This document shows positions 54,960 to 64,000 of a stretch of DNA of 64,000 nt, piece by piece (the stretch's first letter is position 1; each line of letters starts with the position of its first letter). The stretch spans positions 1 to 64,000 of the forward strand of contig JAFISE010000026.1 of the NCBI GenBank assembly GCA_022560025.1, written 5' to 3'. Source of the DNA: Stagonosporopsis chrysanthemi. Its lineage: Eukaryota; Ascomycota; Dothideomycetes; Pleosporales; Didymellaceae. A program made the translations under genes and the position numbers. A model generated the notes under the pieces. The model saw only the letters and a program-made list of their open reading frames with translations, was not told the origin of the DNA and ran no database searches.

Positions 54960-55925
54960 GGTTGGCAGAGTTGGTTCCTTGTTGTGCAGTGTGTGGCTTG
55001 GCGAAGGAGATGTAGAGCGAATGGAGGTGAACAGTTACTCTTATATCACTATCGTTGGTGATCAAGTGAGAGAGTGGAGCCTGGCGGTGAGATTGCGGGA
55101 GCCTGCAGCTTTCGTTTGCTCCATGCCTTCGTGAAGGCAGGAGCGACTGACGTGTCGCCAATGAGCTGGAGGGCAAAGCGTGGGGTCGGTAAAGAAGGGA
55201 TTACTGATGTCGCGGTGGCTCAGGACTGAGTGCGACCAGAAGACCTACGATCGATACTCGTCGATTGGTAGAGCTCCTAGCAATTGATAATACAAGCGTA
55301 CAAGCCCAATACCGCATAGCATTTCTGGGTAGATCTCATCGCCATGAAGACAGCCCTTATGGAGCAGGAATCGGATAACAGCAAGTGTGATACTACTGAG
55401 AGCTCATGCTCTGTGCTGCTATTTTGTCCGGCTGGTGCCACAACCGCTTCAACGCAGTCTGAGCTACACAGTCCCCAGATTCGGAAGCCCGTGATCCGTT
55501 GAAGTCTCAATACGCGTATCAGTGCCAAATATGACAGATTGTACAACTCTTTTCTTCACCGCATGACAATGGTTTAGATGAGTGGGTGTCTCACCTTGTA
55601 GACGGACAGATTCAGGCGAGTCGGAGCGCGAGGGAAGAGAATGGGACCAGCTTGAATTTTCAAAAATTTCGAAGAAGTCCGACATTTGGCTCTCAGATGA
55701 ACTTCTCCTTACCCATTTGAATGTATGTGAGACGGTTGAGATGGACGTTGGCCCTGCAGCGCAGATAGCGGTATCGATAACGATAAAGCGTTAGCGGGCC
55801 ACCAAAAATGTGAAGTGGGTACACGATTTTGTCCCGCACTTGGAGCAGCGCAACATTTCTGACGCATCTCAGTCAAAGTGGCGTCGTCGATTCCCTTCAG
55901 ATTCAAGGCGGGCGGCAGCAGCAAC
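54960..55925. promoter_or_regulatory. Divergent promoter region, Stc1-domain gene / TSR1
   Basis: About 970 bases between outward-pointing genes, with no supported coding frame. It contains the promoters of both. Confidence 0.5.
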
Positions 55926-58487
55926 ATGGCTCCCTCGGTCGCGGACAGCCACCATCACCGTAGCACCACGAAGCAGCACAAGAAGGGCTTCAAGTCTCGC
56001 CATGCCACCAAAAGTTCGCTGAAGGAGCAGAGCAAGGGTATGGACGCCTGCTCGTTTGGACTCACCAATGCGCTGACAACTCCATAGGCAAAGTGGAGGC
56101 CCTGGGATTCGAAAGAGGCAGCCGCAAGACCCCCCACCAGCAAGTCATGTCAAAATTCGACCGCCGCAATCGCGCAAAGCAAATCCGCATCAACAAGGAC
56201 CACGAGCATGCCAAGGCCACAAACGTATTCGCCGGCCGAGACAGCGCACCGCGCGTCGTTGCAATCGTCCCTCTGTGCTCTGATATCTCGTCTGCATCAG
56301 CAGTGCGAAGCCTGAACGCGTCGCTGGATCTTGAGCAGGACATTCCTGAGGTGGGATGGGTGCGCACAAACGTGGATCGCTTCAAGCAGAAGATCCAGTA
56401 CCTGACTGTGCAGCGAGACCTCTTGGCCTCGTTAGATGCTTGCAGGGTAGCTGACTTCGTCATCTTTGTTTTGTCTGCGGAAGAGGAGGTCGACGAGGAG
56501 GGCGAGTTGATCTTGAAGGCTGTCGAGAGCCAGGGTCTCACAAACACATTCACTGTTGTGCAGGCGCTGGACAAGGTTGAGCCTGCAAAGCGCCGGCCGC
56601 AAGTCGTTGGATCGCTGAAGTCATATATCTCGCACTGGTTGCCTACGACCGAGCGCGTATACTCTCTCGACAACCGACAGGAATCCTCAAACCTCGTACG
56701 ATCGATTTGCACGACTCATACCAAGGGCGTAAGGTGGAGGGACCAGAGGAGCTACATGTTCATTGAGGATATCGCATGGCCTGGAGGCAAGTCTACAGCC
56801 AACGAGGATGGCACTGGAGAGGTTGTCTTGACTGGTGTAGTCCGTGGATTGGGGTTGAAGGCCGACAGGCTGGTTCAGATCGGCGACTGGGGCGACTTCC
56901 AGGTCGATCAGATTGTGGCAGCTCCTTTGGAGACACGCAAGAGGAAGGATGGTGATATGATGGTCGATGCGGAGGAAGCCGAGGAGATCTTGGAGCGCCC
57001 AACAGAGGACCAGGACGACCTTGCAGCCCTTGCGCCAGAGGAGACGCTCATGGACGATGTAACACAGTACGCCGCTTCTATTGCGCCTACAGAGCGCAAA
57101 GGTGTGCTTCTCGACGATCACCACTATTTCTCAGACGAGGAAGACGAAGAGGCGCGCCCACGACCCAAGAGGTTACCGAAGGGTACCAGCAAATACCAGT
57201 CTGCATGGTACCTCGAGGACTTCTCTGATTCCGATTCCGATCTTGAGGACTTTGAAATGGAGGATGCTGATGAGCGCCAGAGCGCTGCCGCTCATCCTGC
57301 TGATGGTGAGGAGGGTATGGACATTGACGGAAAGGCGATGACTGAGGGTGGCCCATCCGAATACCCACAGTCTGAGATGTTCCTTGATCCTTCGCCTGAA
57401 GATGAGGCTGAACAAATCGAGGCATACAGAAAGTCGAGGAAAACAGAGGCCGAACAGGACCTCGAGTTCCCGGATGAGATCGAACTGCACCCGAACATGA
57501 ATGCTCGCGAGCGTCTTATGAAGTACCGCGGTCTGAAGAGCTTAAGGCAAAGCGTCTGGGAGACCGAGGAGGACCGACCATACGAGCCAGAGGAGTGGCA
57601 GCGTCTGCTCGAGATCTCAGATTACAAGCGCACAGCGACCAAATTCATGCGCGAAGCCTGGGCTGGCGGCGTCAAGCCGGGCACCCGTGTCAGCGTTCAC
57701 GTCCGCGGCGTACCGCTACAATTCCAGCAGTCGCAAGCGAAACCTGTGGCTTTGTTCTCGCTGCTTAGGCACGAGCACAAGCGCACATCCTGCAACTATA
57801 GCATCCTGCTGAGCAGCGATTACGGTAACACTCTCAAGTCCAAGACTGAGATCATCGTCCAGTGCGGCGCCCGCCGCATGGTCATCAATCCCGTAAGTCT
57901 CAATGCATCCTCAAGTTATTGGCCTACTAACAACAACATAGCTTTTCTCCCAAGCAGGCAACACCCCCAATAACGTTCACAAATTTGACCGCTTCCTGCA
58001 CCCCGGTCAGAATGCCATTGCCTCCTTCATTGGTCCCCTTACATGGGGCAACGTGCCCCTGCTGTACTTCCAACGGAGCACCTCTCCCGACTGCGTCTCC
58101 TCCTCCGGTCTTCAGCTCATCGGCACAGGCACCTCCCTTCCCCCATCCATGAACCGCATCATTGCCAAGCGCGTGATCCTCACTGGCCACCCTTACAAGA
58201 TCAACAAGCGCGTCGTCACCGTGCGCTATATGTTCTTCAACGACAACGACGTGCGGTGGTTCAAGAGTCTGCCGCTGTGGACGCGCCGCGGCAGGAGCGG
58301 TTTCATCAAGGAGAGTCTGGGTACCCATGGTTACTTCAAGGCAACGTTTGATGGCAAGATCAACCCCATGGATGCCGTCGCGGTTAGTTTGTACAAGAGG
58401 GTCTGGCCACGGCCTGCGAGGGGGTGGAACGCAGAGGATGGCGTCGCGGGCGAGGAAGGTGCGGCGCCGATGCTTGTGGAGAACTGA
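55926..58487 (+). CDS. TSR1: Ribosome biogenesis protein Tsr1 (820 aa, three exons)
   Basis: Bms1-related, GTPase-like protein without GTP hydrolysis that is needed for late 40S subunit maturation. Exons 55926-56037, 56088-57892, 57942-58487; the phases join. The N-terminus is His/Lys-rich (SHHHRSTTKQHKKGFKS). The degenerate GTPase domain is seen in APRVVAIVPLCSDI and DFVIFVLSAEEEVDEEGE; acidic tracts follow (SDSDSDLEDFEMED). The conserved block DEIELHPNMNARERLMKYRG and KSLRQSVWETEED precedes the C-terminal beta domains, with TRVSVHVRGVP, LTWGNVPLLYFQ and HPYKINKRVVTVRYMFF. Length is normal for the family. Convergent with UTP7, 244 bases apart. Confidence 0.95.
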
Positions 58488-58731
58488 GTGGTGCATGATG
58501 ACATGACTTGCATGATGGTAGATACCTAGGTAGATAAAATGGGTACGGCGTTTCTTGGTTGCTTATCGCATTCTCGCTCTTGCAAAGTCTGAATATGAAG
58601 ACATCGTTCGATTGATACGAAAGTTCTAATCTGCCCAGCCTAAGGGTATATGCTACCTGATCATCCCTCACAAAAACGCCATGTAAATGCCTCAACACAA
58701 CATACTTTTATGTCTACTCCGTTTCCCATCT

Positions 58732-60393
58732 TTATACGCCTTTCTTCGCAAAGCGTTCCAGAGCGGGTCCGTACGCTTTCTTGAGCTGCTTCTGCTTTTC
58801 GACATTCCGCTCCTTCCTCCTCTCCACAATCTCCCTTGCGCGCTCCTTCTCCTCATCGATCACGTTCTTGCTACCGCTCTTGCGCAAGTACCTCCTCAGC
58901 GCACTGTTCCTTCCACGACCCCTCTTCTTCAGCTTGGCAATCTTGTCTTCCTCCTTGTGGTCCAGATCACGCTCCTTCACGCGCTGCTCGTGGCTGGTCA
59001 AGTCAAGGTTACCGACAAAGTTGGGGTCGATAGCAATCATCTCGGGCTGGATCTTCTCAAGCAGAGCGTGGATTTCTGTCTCACGGCGTTGCTTCGATGT
59101 CTCGAAGGGGTTAGTGCCTTGCTCGAGGGTATCTGGGTTGGGCTCTCCGGCGCCGGGTATGATGATCGACGTAAACCCCTTTTCGTGGCTGATGCCGAGC
59201 ACGTCCTCGAATGGACAGAAGCGCACGCGGCCTGTGCTGAGACCCTCGCCGCCCCAAGCCATGTATGGTGTTGGCAGGACGAGGTCGGGGTTGTGCGTGA
59301 AGATTTCGGGCTTGTAGACATTGACCTGTGTGCCGTAGCCAACAGCCGTAAGATTGCGGTCAGAGATCGAGAGCGAAGTGCCAGGGACGCGCAGGTGGTG
59401 CGTGTGGATCTCCTTGAACATGCGGATATCCCAAACGGACATGCGGCGGTCTTGCGAGGTGCTGACCATGTATGTGCCGGACTTATCAACTGCGAGACTA
59501 CGGACGGGGCCGTGATGGGGAAGCAATTTGACGAGTGGTGTTGCACTGTTTGGTGACCACAATGTGACAAGGCCCTTCTGGTGTCCAACATGCAGTATAG
59601 CGTTATGCGGGTTGTGGACGAATGCTGTTGCAGGACCGAGTTTCGTGTATAACTCTCCTAGCGACTGTCCGGTCGAGACGTCTGTGTATCTAAGAATACC
59701 GGCCGTTGATATCGAGGAAAGGAGGAAGTGGTATGGGAGGTATTCGAGGTGCGTGGCTTCGGAGTGGTTCTTGAGCTGATGTATCTCTACGCCATCGCCA
59801 CCGTAGATGTACACACACTTCTTCTGTGCGACCGCGAAGTTCTTCTGGTTGCTGACATGCAGCCATCGTGCGTCCCGTACTGTCTCGTTCAATTGCAGTT
59901 CGCAGCCCAGCTTGCCGTCTCTCCAGTCGAATGTCGCAACATGGCCTTTTCTCCCTGCAATCAACAAGTCGCGCCCGTTCCTGCTGTAATCGCATACGTC
60001 GTATGGACCCAAACCGTCGAGCCGTAACTCAAACCCTTTCTTTGCGGTCTCTGTCGCAACCGCAGCTTTGATCTCGTCCTGTCGAACTTTGTATGTGCGC
60101 TCAAGCTCGTGTTCGGTTTCTAGTAGACCTTCGTTGTTCTCCAAAAGGATTTCAACATTCTTTGCCTCCAGCGCTGCCTGCTTGTTCTTGCTCTCCAGCA
60201 ACCGCAAATTCGACCTCAGCTTCTTGTCTTTCACAGATTTCGGCCTGATCCGGTCGCCGCGCCCGTATTGCTTTGTTGCTTCTTCTGTGAATCGTGCGAC
60301 TGCGCGGGCATCTTCATCGTCTAGAGGCGCGCTTTTCTGCGATTTGCGCTGGACTTCGGTGGACTTGGGCTTTGTCCCTCGTTCGGCAGCCAT
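58732..60393 (-). CDS. UTP7: U3 small nucleolar RNA-associated protein 7 (553 aa)
   Basis: WD40 protein of the SSU processome, needed for 18S rRNA processing. Single exon on the minus strand; ATG 60393 gives MAAERGTKPKSTEVQRK, since the open frame upstream lacks family similarity. After a basic, coiled N-terminal 150 residues come WD40 repeats (GRKGHVATFDWRDGKLG, STAGILRYTDVSTGQ, VGHQKGLVTLWSPN, STSQDRRMSVWDIRMF). The BING4-type C-terminal block follows (RVRFCPFEDVLGISHEKGF, PGAGEPNPDT, NPFET) with a Lys-rich end (LKKRGRGRNSALRRYLRKSG). The size matches yeast Utp7. Confidence 0.95.
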   Translation of the reverse strand: MAAERGTKPKSTEVQRKSQKSAPLDDEDARAVARFTEEATKQYGRGDRIRPKSVKDKKLRSNLRLLESKNKQAALEAKNVEILLENNEGLLETEHELERTYKVRQDEIKAAVATETAKKGFELRLDGLGPYDVCDYSRNGRDLLIAGRKGHVATFDWRDGKLGCELQLNETVRDARWLHVSNQKNFAVAQKKCVYIYGGDGVEIHQLKNHSEATHLEYLPYHFLLSSISTAGILRYTDVSTGQSLGELYTKLGPATAFVHNPHNAILHVGHQKGLVTLWSPNSATPLVKLLPHHGPVRSLAVDKSGTYMVSTSQDRRMSVWDIRMFKEIHTHHLRVPGTSLSISDRNLTAVGYGTQVNVYKPEIFTHNPDLVLPTPYMAWGGEGLSTGRVRFCPFEDVLGISHEKGFTSIIIPGAGEPNPDTLEQGTNPFETSKQRRETEIHALLEKIQPEMIAIDPNFVGNLDLTSHEQRVKERDLDHKEEDKIAKLKKRGRGRNSALRRYLRKSGSKNVIDEEKERAREIVERRKERNVEKQKQLKKAYGPALERFAKKGV

Positions 60394-63300
60394 TCTAGCG
60401 GAGATACAGAACACGAGGTTATTGCAACCGGTTCCAAGGTTGACAACCGGAAAGTTGGGCTGTGACGGATTTGCTGAGGGCCGAAAGCGTTGTTGCACAA
60501 ACGCAGGTCTTCGACCGCGACTTCCTCACAAATTAATTTCTGCCGGGCGGTCAGGTCACACCAAATTCGCTCCGCCCGCAAATACCTTGCGCCGCGTTCA
60601 CTCAAACAACATCCTCGGTTCCTGCACGTAAATTGCAACAGATACGAATATTCAGGGTTAGCTCGTCAGGATTGGATTTGAATTATGAGCTGGCGAGCTT
60701 CAAAGCGACCCTCCAAGAGTGCATGACTGTCATGAGTTGCTGGCACTTGAAGGATACAGGATTAAAGGGAGACACCAAGAACCTGGGTCGAGGCGAAGTA
60801 CTTCCCACAGCTGGCAATGCGCGCACAATGTCGTGTTGAGAAGGCCATGTTTCATAGATGGACATTGGGCCTATTTACCACGCTGGTCAAAAGGCTCTCG
60901 AGTAAAACAATTGCTAGAAGCAGAATTCATCATAACGTCACGACCATTGTTCTTGGTCACTGACCGAGGGCTTAACATACCGGCACAAACGACACAGATG
61001 ACCAGTCTCTGCCAATTCGAGTCTATTGGTTGTCTCCGTAGTAGTCGAATACCCACGCTCATTGCCTTCGAGAGATCTCCCTGATATCAGACCAAGAAAT
61101 GTCTCAGGACCAAATATCTGTCTTGAAAATTTTGGTCACTGATTGTACCGCTCTCTTCCCCGCATGGTCTCGATCTTTCTTTGACTGTGCCTAGTTTAGA
61201 GTGAAACAGCAGACGTACAATATTGCTTCGGTCTGCTGCGTCTGTTGCATCCTGTGTAGTATCACATGACCTACTGACCATGGCTCTCTACGCAATATTG
61301 GACACTGCATATGGCGCACCTTGAGAGCTTGAACATCGATCTCAAGCGTTCATTGCAAGGAGTGATCGCAGGTCTTTGCCTATGTGTTCTGCTGAATGTG
61401 TACGAGACTGCATCATAAGATAATGCGAAAAGCACCTGCCCAGCGAGGTGCTAGTCGTCAGGCAAAGGCTTCTTACGAGCACTTAAGCCTGTGGAGGCTT
61501 GAGGTCTTCTCATCGTGGTGCAAGATTTGGTAGATCCAAATTTGAGTCGTGGTCGTCGGTGTTGTCAATCTGGTGTTGTGTCACTGCACGAAGGCGATCA
61601 AGAGGCGAACGGGAAGACCAAAGCCTGAGGTTGGTCTGGGTTCAAAGACGCATTGCCACACGCAACGAGCCACCAAACGTCCATCAAGCGGAGACCTACA
61701 GTCACCTTCATGATGATATCCGTCTGCGGAGCTCCGGCACTTCCGCGCGGACGAGATAATCCCGTTGCCGTCCGGGTACTTTTCCGTGTTGTTTCGCGAC
61801 GTGGATATATGGGCGCTGCCGCCTCTTAAGCCCTCTTGTCGAATCTTGTCATTGTTTCGATATGTCCATCTTATATGTTTCGTGTATGTACCGTGTCGAT
61901 CAACTTCCAACGATCTGGCTTCGACCATGTCGCGAAAACTGTCACATCCAAGGTCAGCACTGATCGGCGAAGCACGCGAGTCTGCCCAGAGGCCTGGTTC
62001 GACCCTCGACCTTCTGGACTTGAGTAAAAGTCAATCTTCCCCATGGGGATGCACGTGCGCTGCTGTGGATGAGTACCGTCCGCGTGGTCGACGGTCTTGC
62101 TCTGCACTGCCCCTACGACTTCACGACTCCACCACTCCACGGGCGAACCCACGAACCCGCAATCATCATCTTGATATCATCTCACCTCCGACTCTTTTTC
62201 GACACACGTGAGCAGCAATAGAGTCCGGCATTGGCAACTCGATTAAAAAGACGCCCAAGGACGCGCTACTCGTCCACTACGGGATATGCATGTTGATGTG
62301 GAGGTGTGCACTCCAGTCGTGCCCATTACCAGCTATTTGGAACAGCACTCGGACAGCATAACTCCGTGGACCTTGGCCTTAAGACGAGGTACTTTTGCCG
62401 TAGTCTGTCGGTCGTCTTCCGAAACCCCCCGTGGGGCAGGCCTTTGGTGTTGCATCTCGCTGATGGCCAAGGAAAAAGTACGACTTGGCGGTGTTGTGAT
62501 AGGCTGCACTGATCGTGAAAGTCCCTGTTTCCATTCAGACCTCAACAACGGACTCGAGACGGAGGTCATACGCTAGAAGGTTCTTAGCCCTCTCTGGATA
62601 GGCCGCGTGAGGAAATGCGCGCCCACCCCAGTGTCATGTCCCGCATGCCGTTTGCCAGGACGCCCGGTTGCTTCCCCGCAATGAAGCCCCATCAAAACCT
62701 TGGGGAAGTCTGGGCCCTACCTTGGCCTAGCACGAAAGGCACCATCCGTGTGCCAACGCCCGCACTCAAAACCACCATCCTGCTGCCCCCAAGACACTTG
62801 TGGCTTGCCACGGCCAAATGGTGTCTCTTCAATGGCGACAAGAGCGCAAAGCGTCAGGCTGGTGTCTAGGCTCATCACCGGATGTTGCAGCGAGTAATGC
62901 ACTTGCCGGTGAGTGTTGCCAAACGCGAATCTTCGCTGTATGGTGGGGGTGCTGAAGGCCTTGGTACGCGGTTGTCCTTCCAAGAGGAGTATTGCACTGG
63001 TTGCTCACTGTCGTTGACCGTCTGGGCAGATCAGCGTAGTGAGTACAATGATCTCAGTAACTACGTGCGATAGATTCGACGTCCGATTTTGAATCCATAG
63101 GAAGTCATCCGGCAGCTCGTTACTGGACCCAAGGCCTGTGGTGTTCGTATCGTGGCCACTATCAGAGCTCTAGGAAAGTGGACAGCATCGGTGGTAGCAA
63201 AAGAGGTAAGGCGAAATGTCGGAACGTCGCTGTGGGGAACCAGTAAAGATCACGAACTATTGAGGTACGGAACGCTAGCAATACCCAGGAATTGTCTGAG

Positions 63301-63731
63301 TGGACCATTCCTCCGATCCAAATGCCTCTGAGAGTATTCTACATGCAAGCCTGAGGCTGAGTCGGGCAAACTTTCCATCGGAGCTCCCGCAGAAACCCTA
63401 GCATCCATGTCCCAGTCGTCTCAAACCCCAAGGCGGCCGAGAGAAGCGTGCACAAGTGTCTTGGTATGCGTTGAAACGAGATTCCAGTATCAGGCGAGGT
63501 TCATCGGGTTATCGCCAACCCGATACGGGAAGTGTTGTGTGTATCGCAGGTGGCGCGATGAGCGTTGTGTTGTATAAAGATCTACTCCGTATCCCCAGAT
63601 TTTACTTCCCCAGATCATCAGTGCTCGCTGAAGATTGACTAGTTCTCTTCGTTGTCTGCGTCACCCTGAGGACTGTGTGTTTTGAGATCGACACATTATA
63701 TCTTATCACCCCCCACTGAGATACACCCAAG
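60394..63731. other. Gene-poor stretch upstream of the permease gene
   Basis: About 3.3 kb. None of the short frames shows motifs or intron structure. Near its right end, TATAAA at 63573-63578 and GATA-type CTTATC sequences around 63700 lie before the permease ATG. Confidence 0.5.
63573..63578 (+). promoter_or_regulatory. TATA box of the permease gene
   Basis: TATAAA, 154 bases before the ATG at 63732. Assigned by consensus and position only. Confidence 0.35.
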
Positions 63732-64000
63732 ATGGCTTCCTACGACAAGAAAGACAACGAGGTTGTCATGCTCGAGCAGCAGAGAACCAACGACGAATAT
63801 CCTGAGAAGTCTGTGCCAGCTATTGCAAAGGTCGATTACTCAGGTGCCTACGAGGTATGTCTCCAATCAAACTGCGAGCAAGCAACACCTTACTGATCTT
63901 GCTCAGAAAACCGACCCTAGAGAAATTGCTCTCGTCAAGAAGCTCGATCGATGGATCATGCCTATGCTATGGTCTATGTACTGGCTCAACTACCTCGACC
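63732..64000 (+). CDS. MFS permease, anion:cation symporter family (5' part only)
   Basis: Truncated by the window edge. Exon 1 63732-63854 and exon 2 from 63907, separated by a 52-nt intron (GTATGT to GCTCAG). The visible 72 residues comprise a hydrophilic N-terminus (MASYDKKDNEVVMLEQQ) and then DPREIALVKKLDRWIMPML, WSMYWLNYLD. The K-x-D-x-x-[IL]-[MLI]-P...YxLNYLD motif entering the first membrane segment is diagnostic of the ACS (Dal5/Tna1/pantothenate-type) permeases. These import organic anions such as allantoate, nicotinate or carboxylates with protons; the substrate cannot be told from this part. GATA-type sites upstream would fit nitrogen control, but that is weak evidence. Confidence 0.85.

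Noticed and set aside
61996..62006. GGTTCGA sequence resembling a tRNA B box
   Set aside because: No A box at the right distance and no cloverleaf can be drawn around it.

Overview
The window is nuclear DNA of a filamentous ascomycete (Pezizomycotina). Genes are split by short GT-AG introns of about 48-180 nt, often with CTAAC or CTGAC branch points. Genes lie on both strands without operons, and the set includes a fused tryptophan synthase, a psi-factor oxygenase, Stc1, a Pho85-type cyclin and an ACS-family permease. The style fits a Dothideomycete, but I cannot fix the order or genus. All exon coordinates were worked out by hand from splice sites and reading frame.

Layout. 0-6.8 kb: an HSL-type alpha/beta hydrolase (5' end unresolved) and a sparse region with one small cysteine-rich gene. 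6.8-14 kb: a hypothetical protein with an N-terminal Cys cluster, an F-box-like protein, a secreted six-cysteine protein and an Aps1-type Nudix hydrolase. 14.9-18.3 kb: arginyltransferase ATE1 and enoyl-CoA reductase TSC13. 19.6-23 kb: a psi-producing oxygenase. 23.4-28.4 kb: a succinate dehydrogenase flavoprotein and tryptophan synthase TRP5, which has Gcn4/CPC1-type sites upstream. 29-32.3 kb: three cysteine-rich genes; two are tandem relatives with identical Cys spacing. 33.3-38 kb: SEC31, head to head with an RRM protein resembling the N-terminus of cyclophilin E. 38.4-39.7 kb: a tiny five-exon B12D/NDUFA4-like mitochondrial protein, head to head with COX12. 39.7-44.4 kb: a long gap, then a Pho85-type cyclin. 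47.5-51 kb: YIF1 and the SRP receptor alpha subunit, head to head across a 10-bp tandem repeat. 51.3-60.4 kb: RAD7, an Stc1-domain gene, and the convergent small-subunit biogenesis genes TSR1 and UTP7. 60.4-63.7 kb: a gap, then the start of an ACS-family permease.

How the genes relate. Most are housekeeping genes, and no secondary-metabolite cluster, transposon or rRNA/tRNA gene is visible. Several neighbours share a process: YIF1 with SRP101 (early secretion), COX12 with the NDUFA4-like gene (possibly both complex IV), and TSR1 with UTP7 (40S assembly). The least explained content is the cysteine-module pair at 29.0-30.3 kb and the micro-exons in the two mitochondrial genes.
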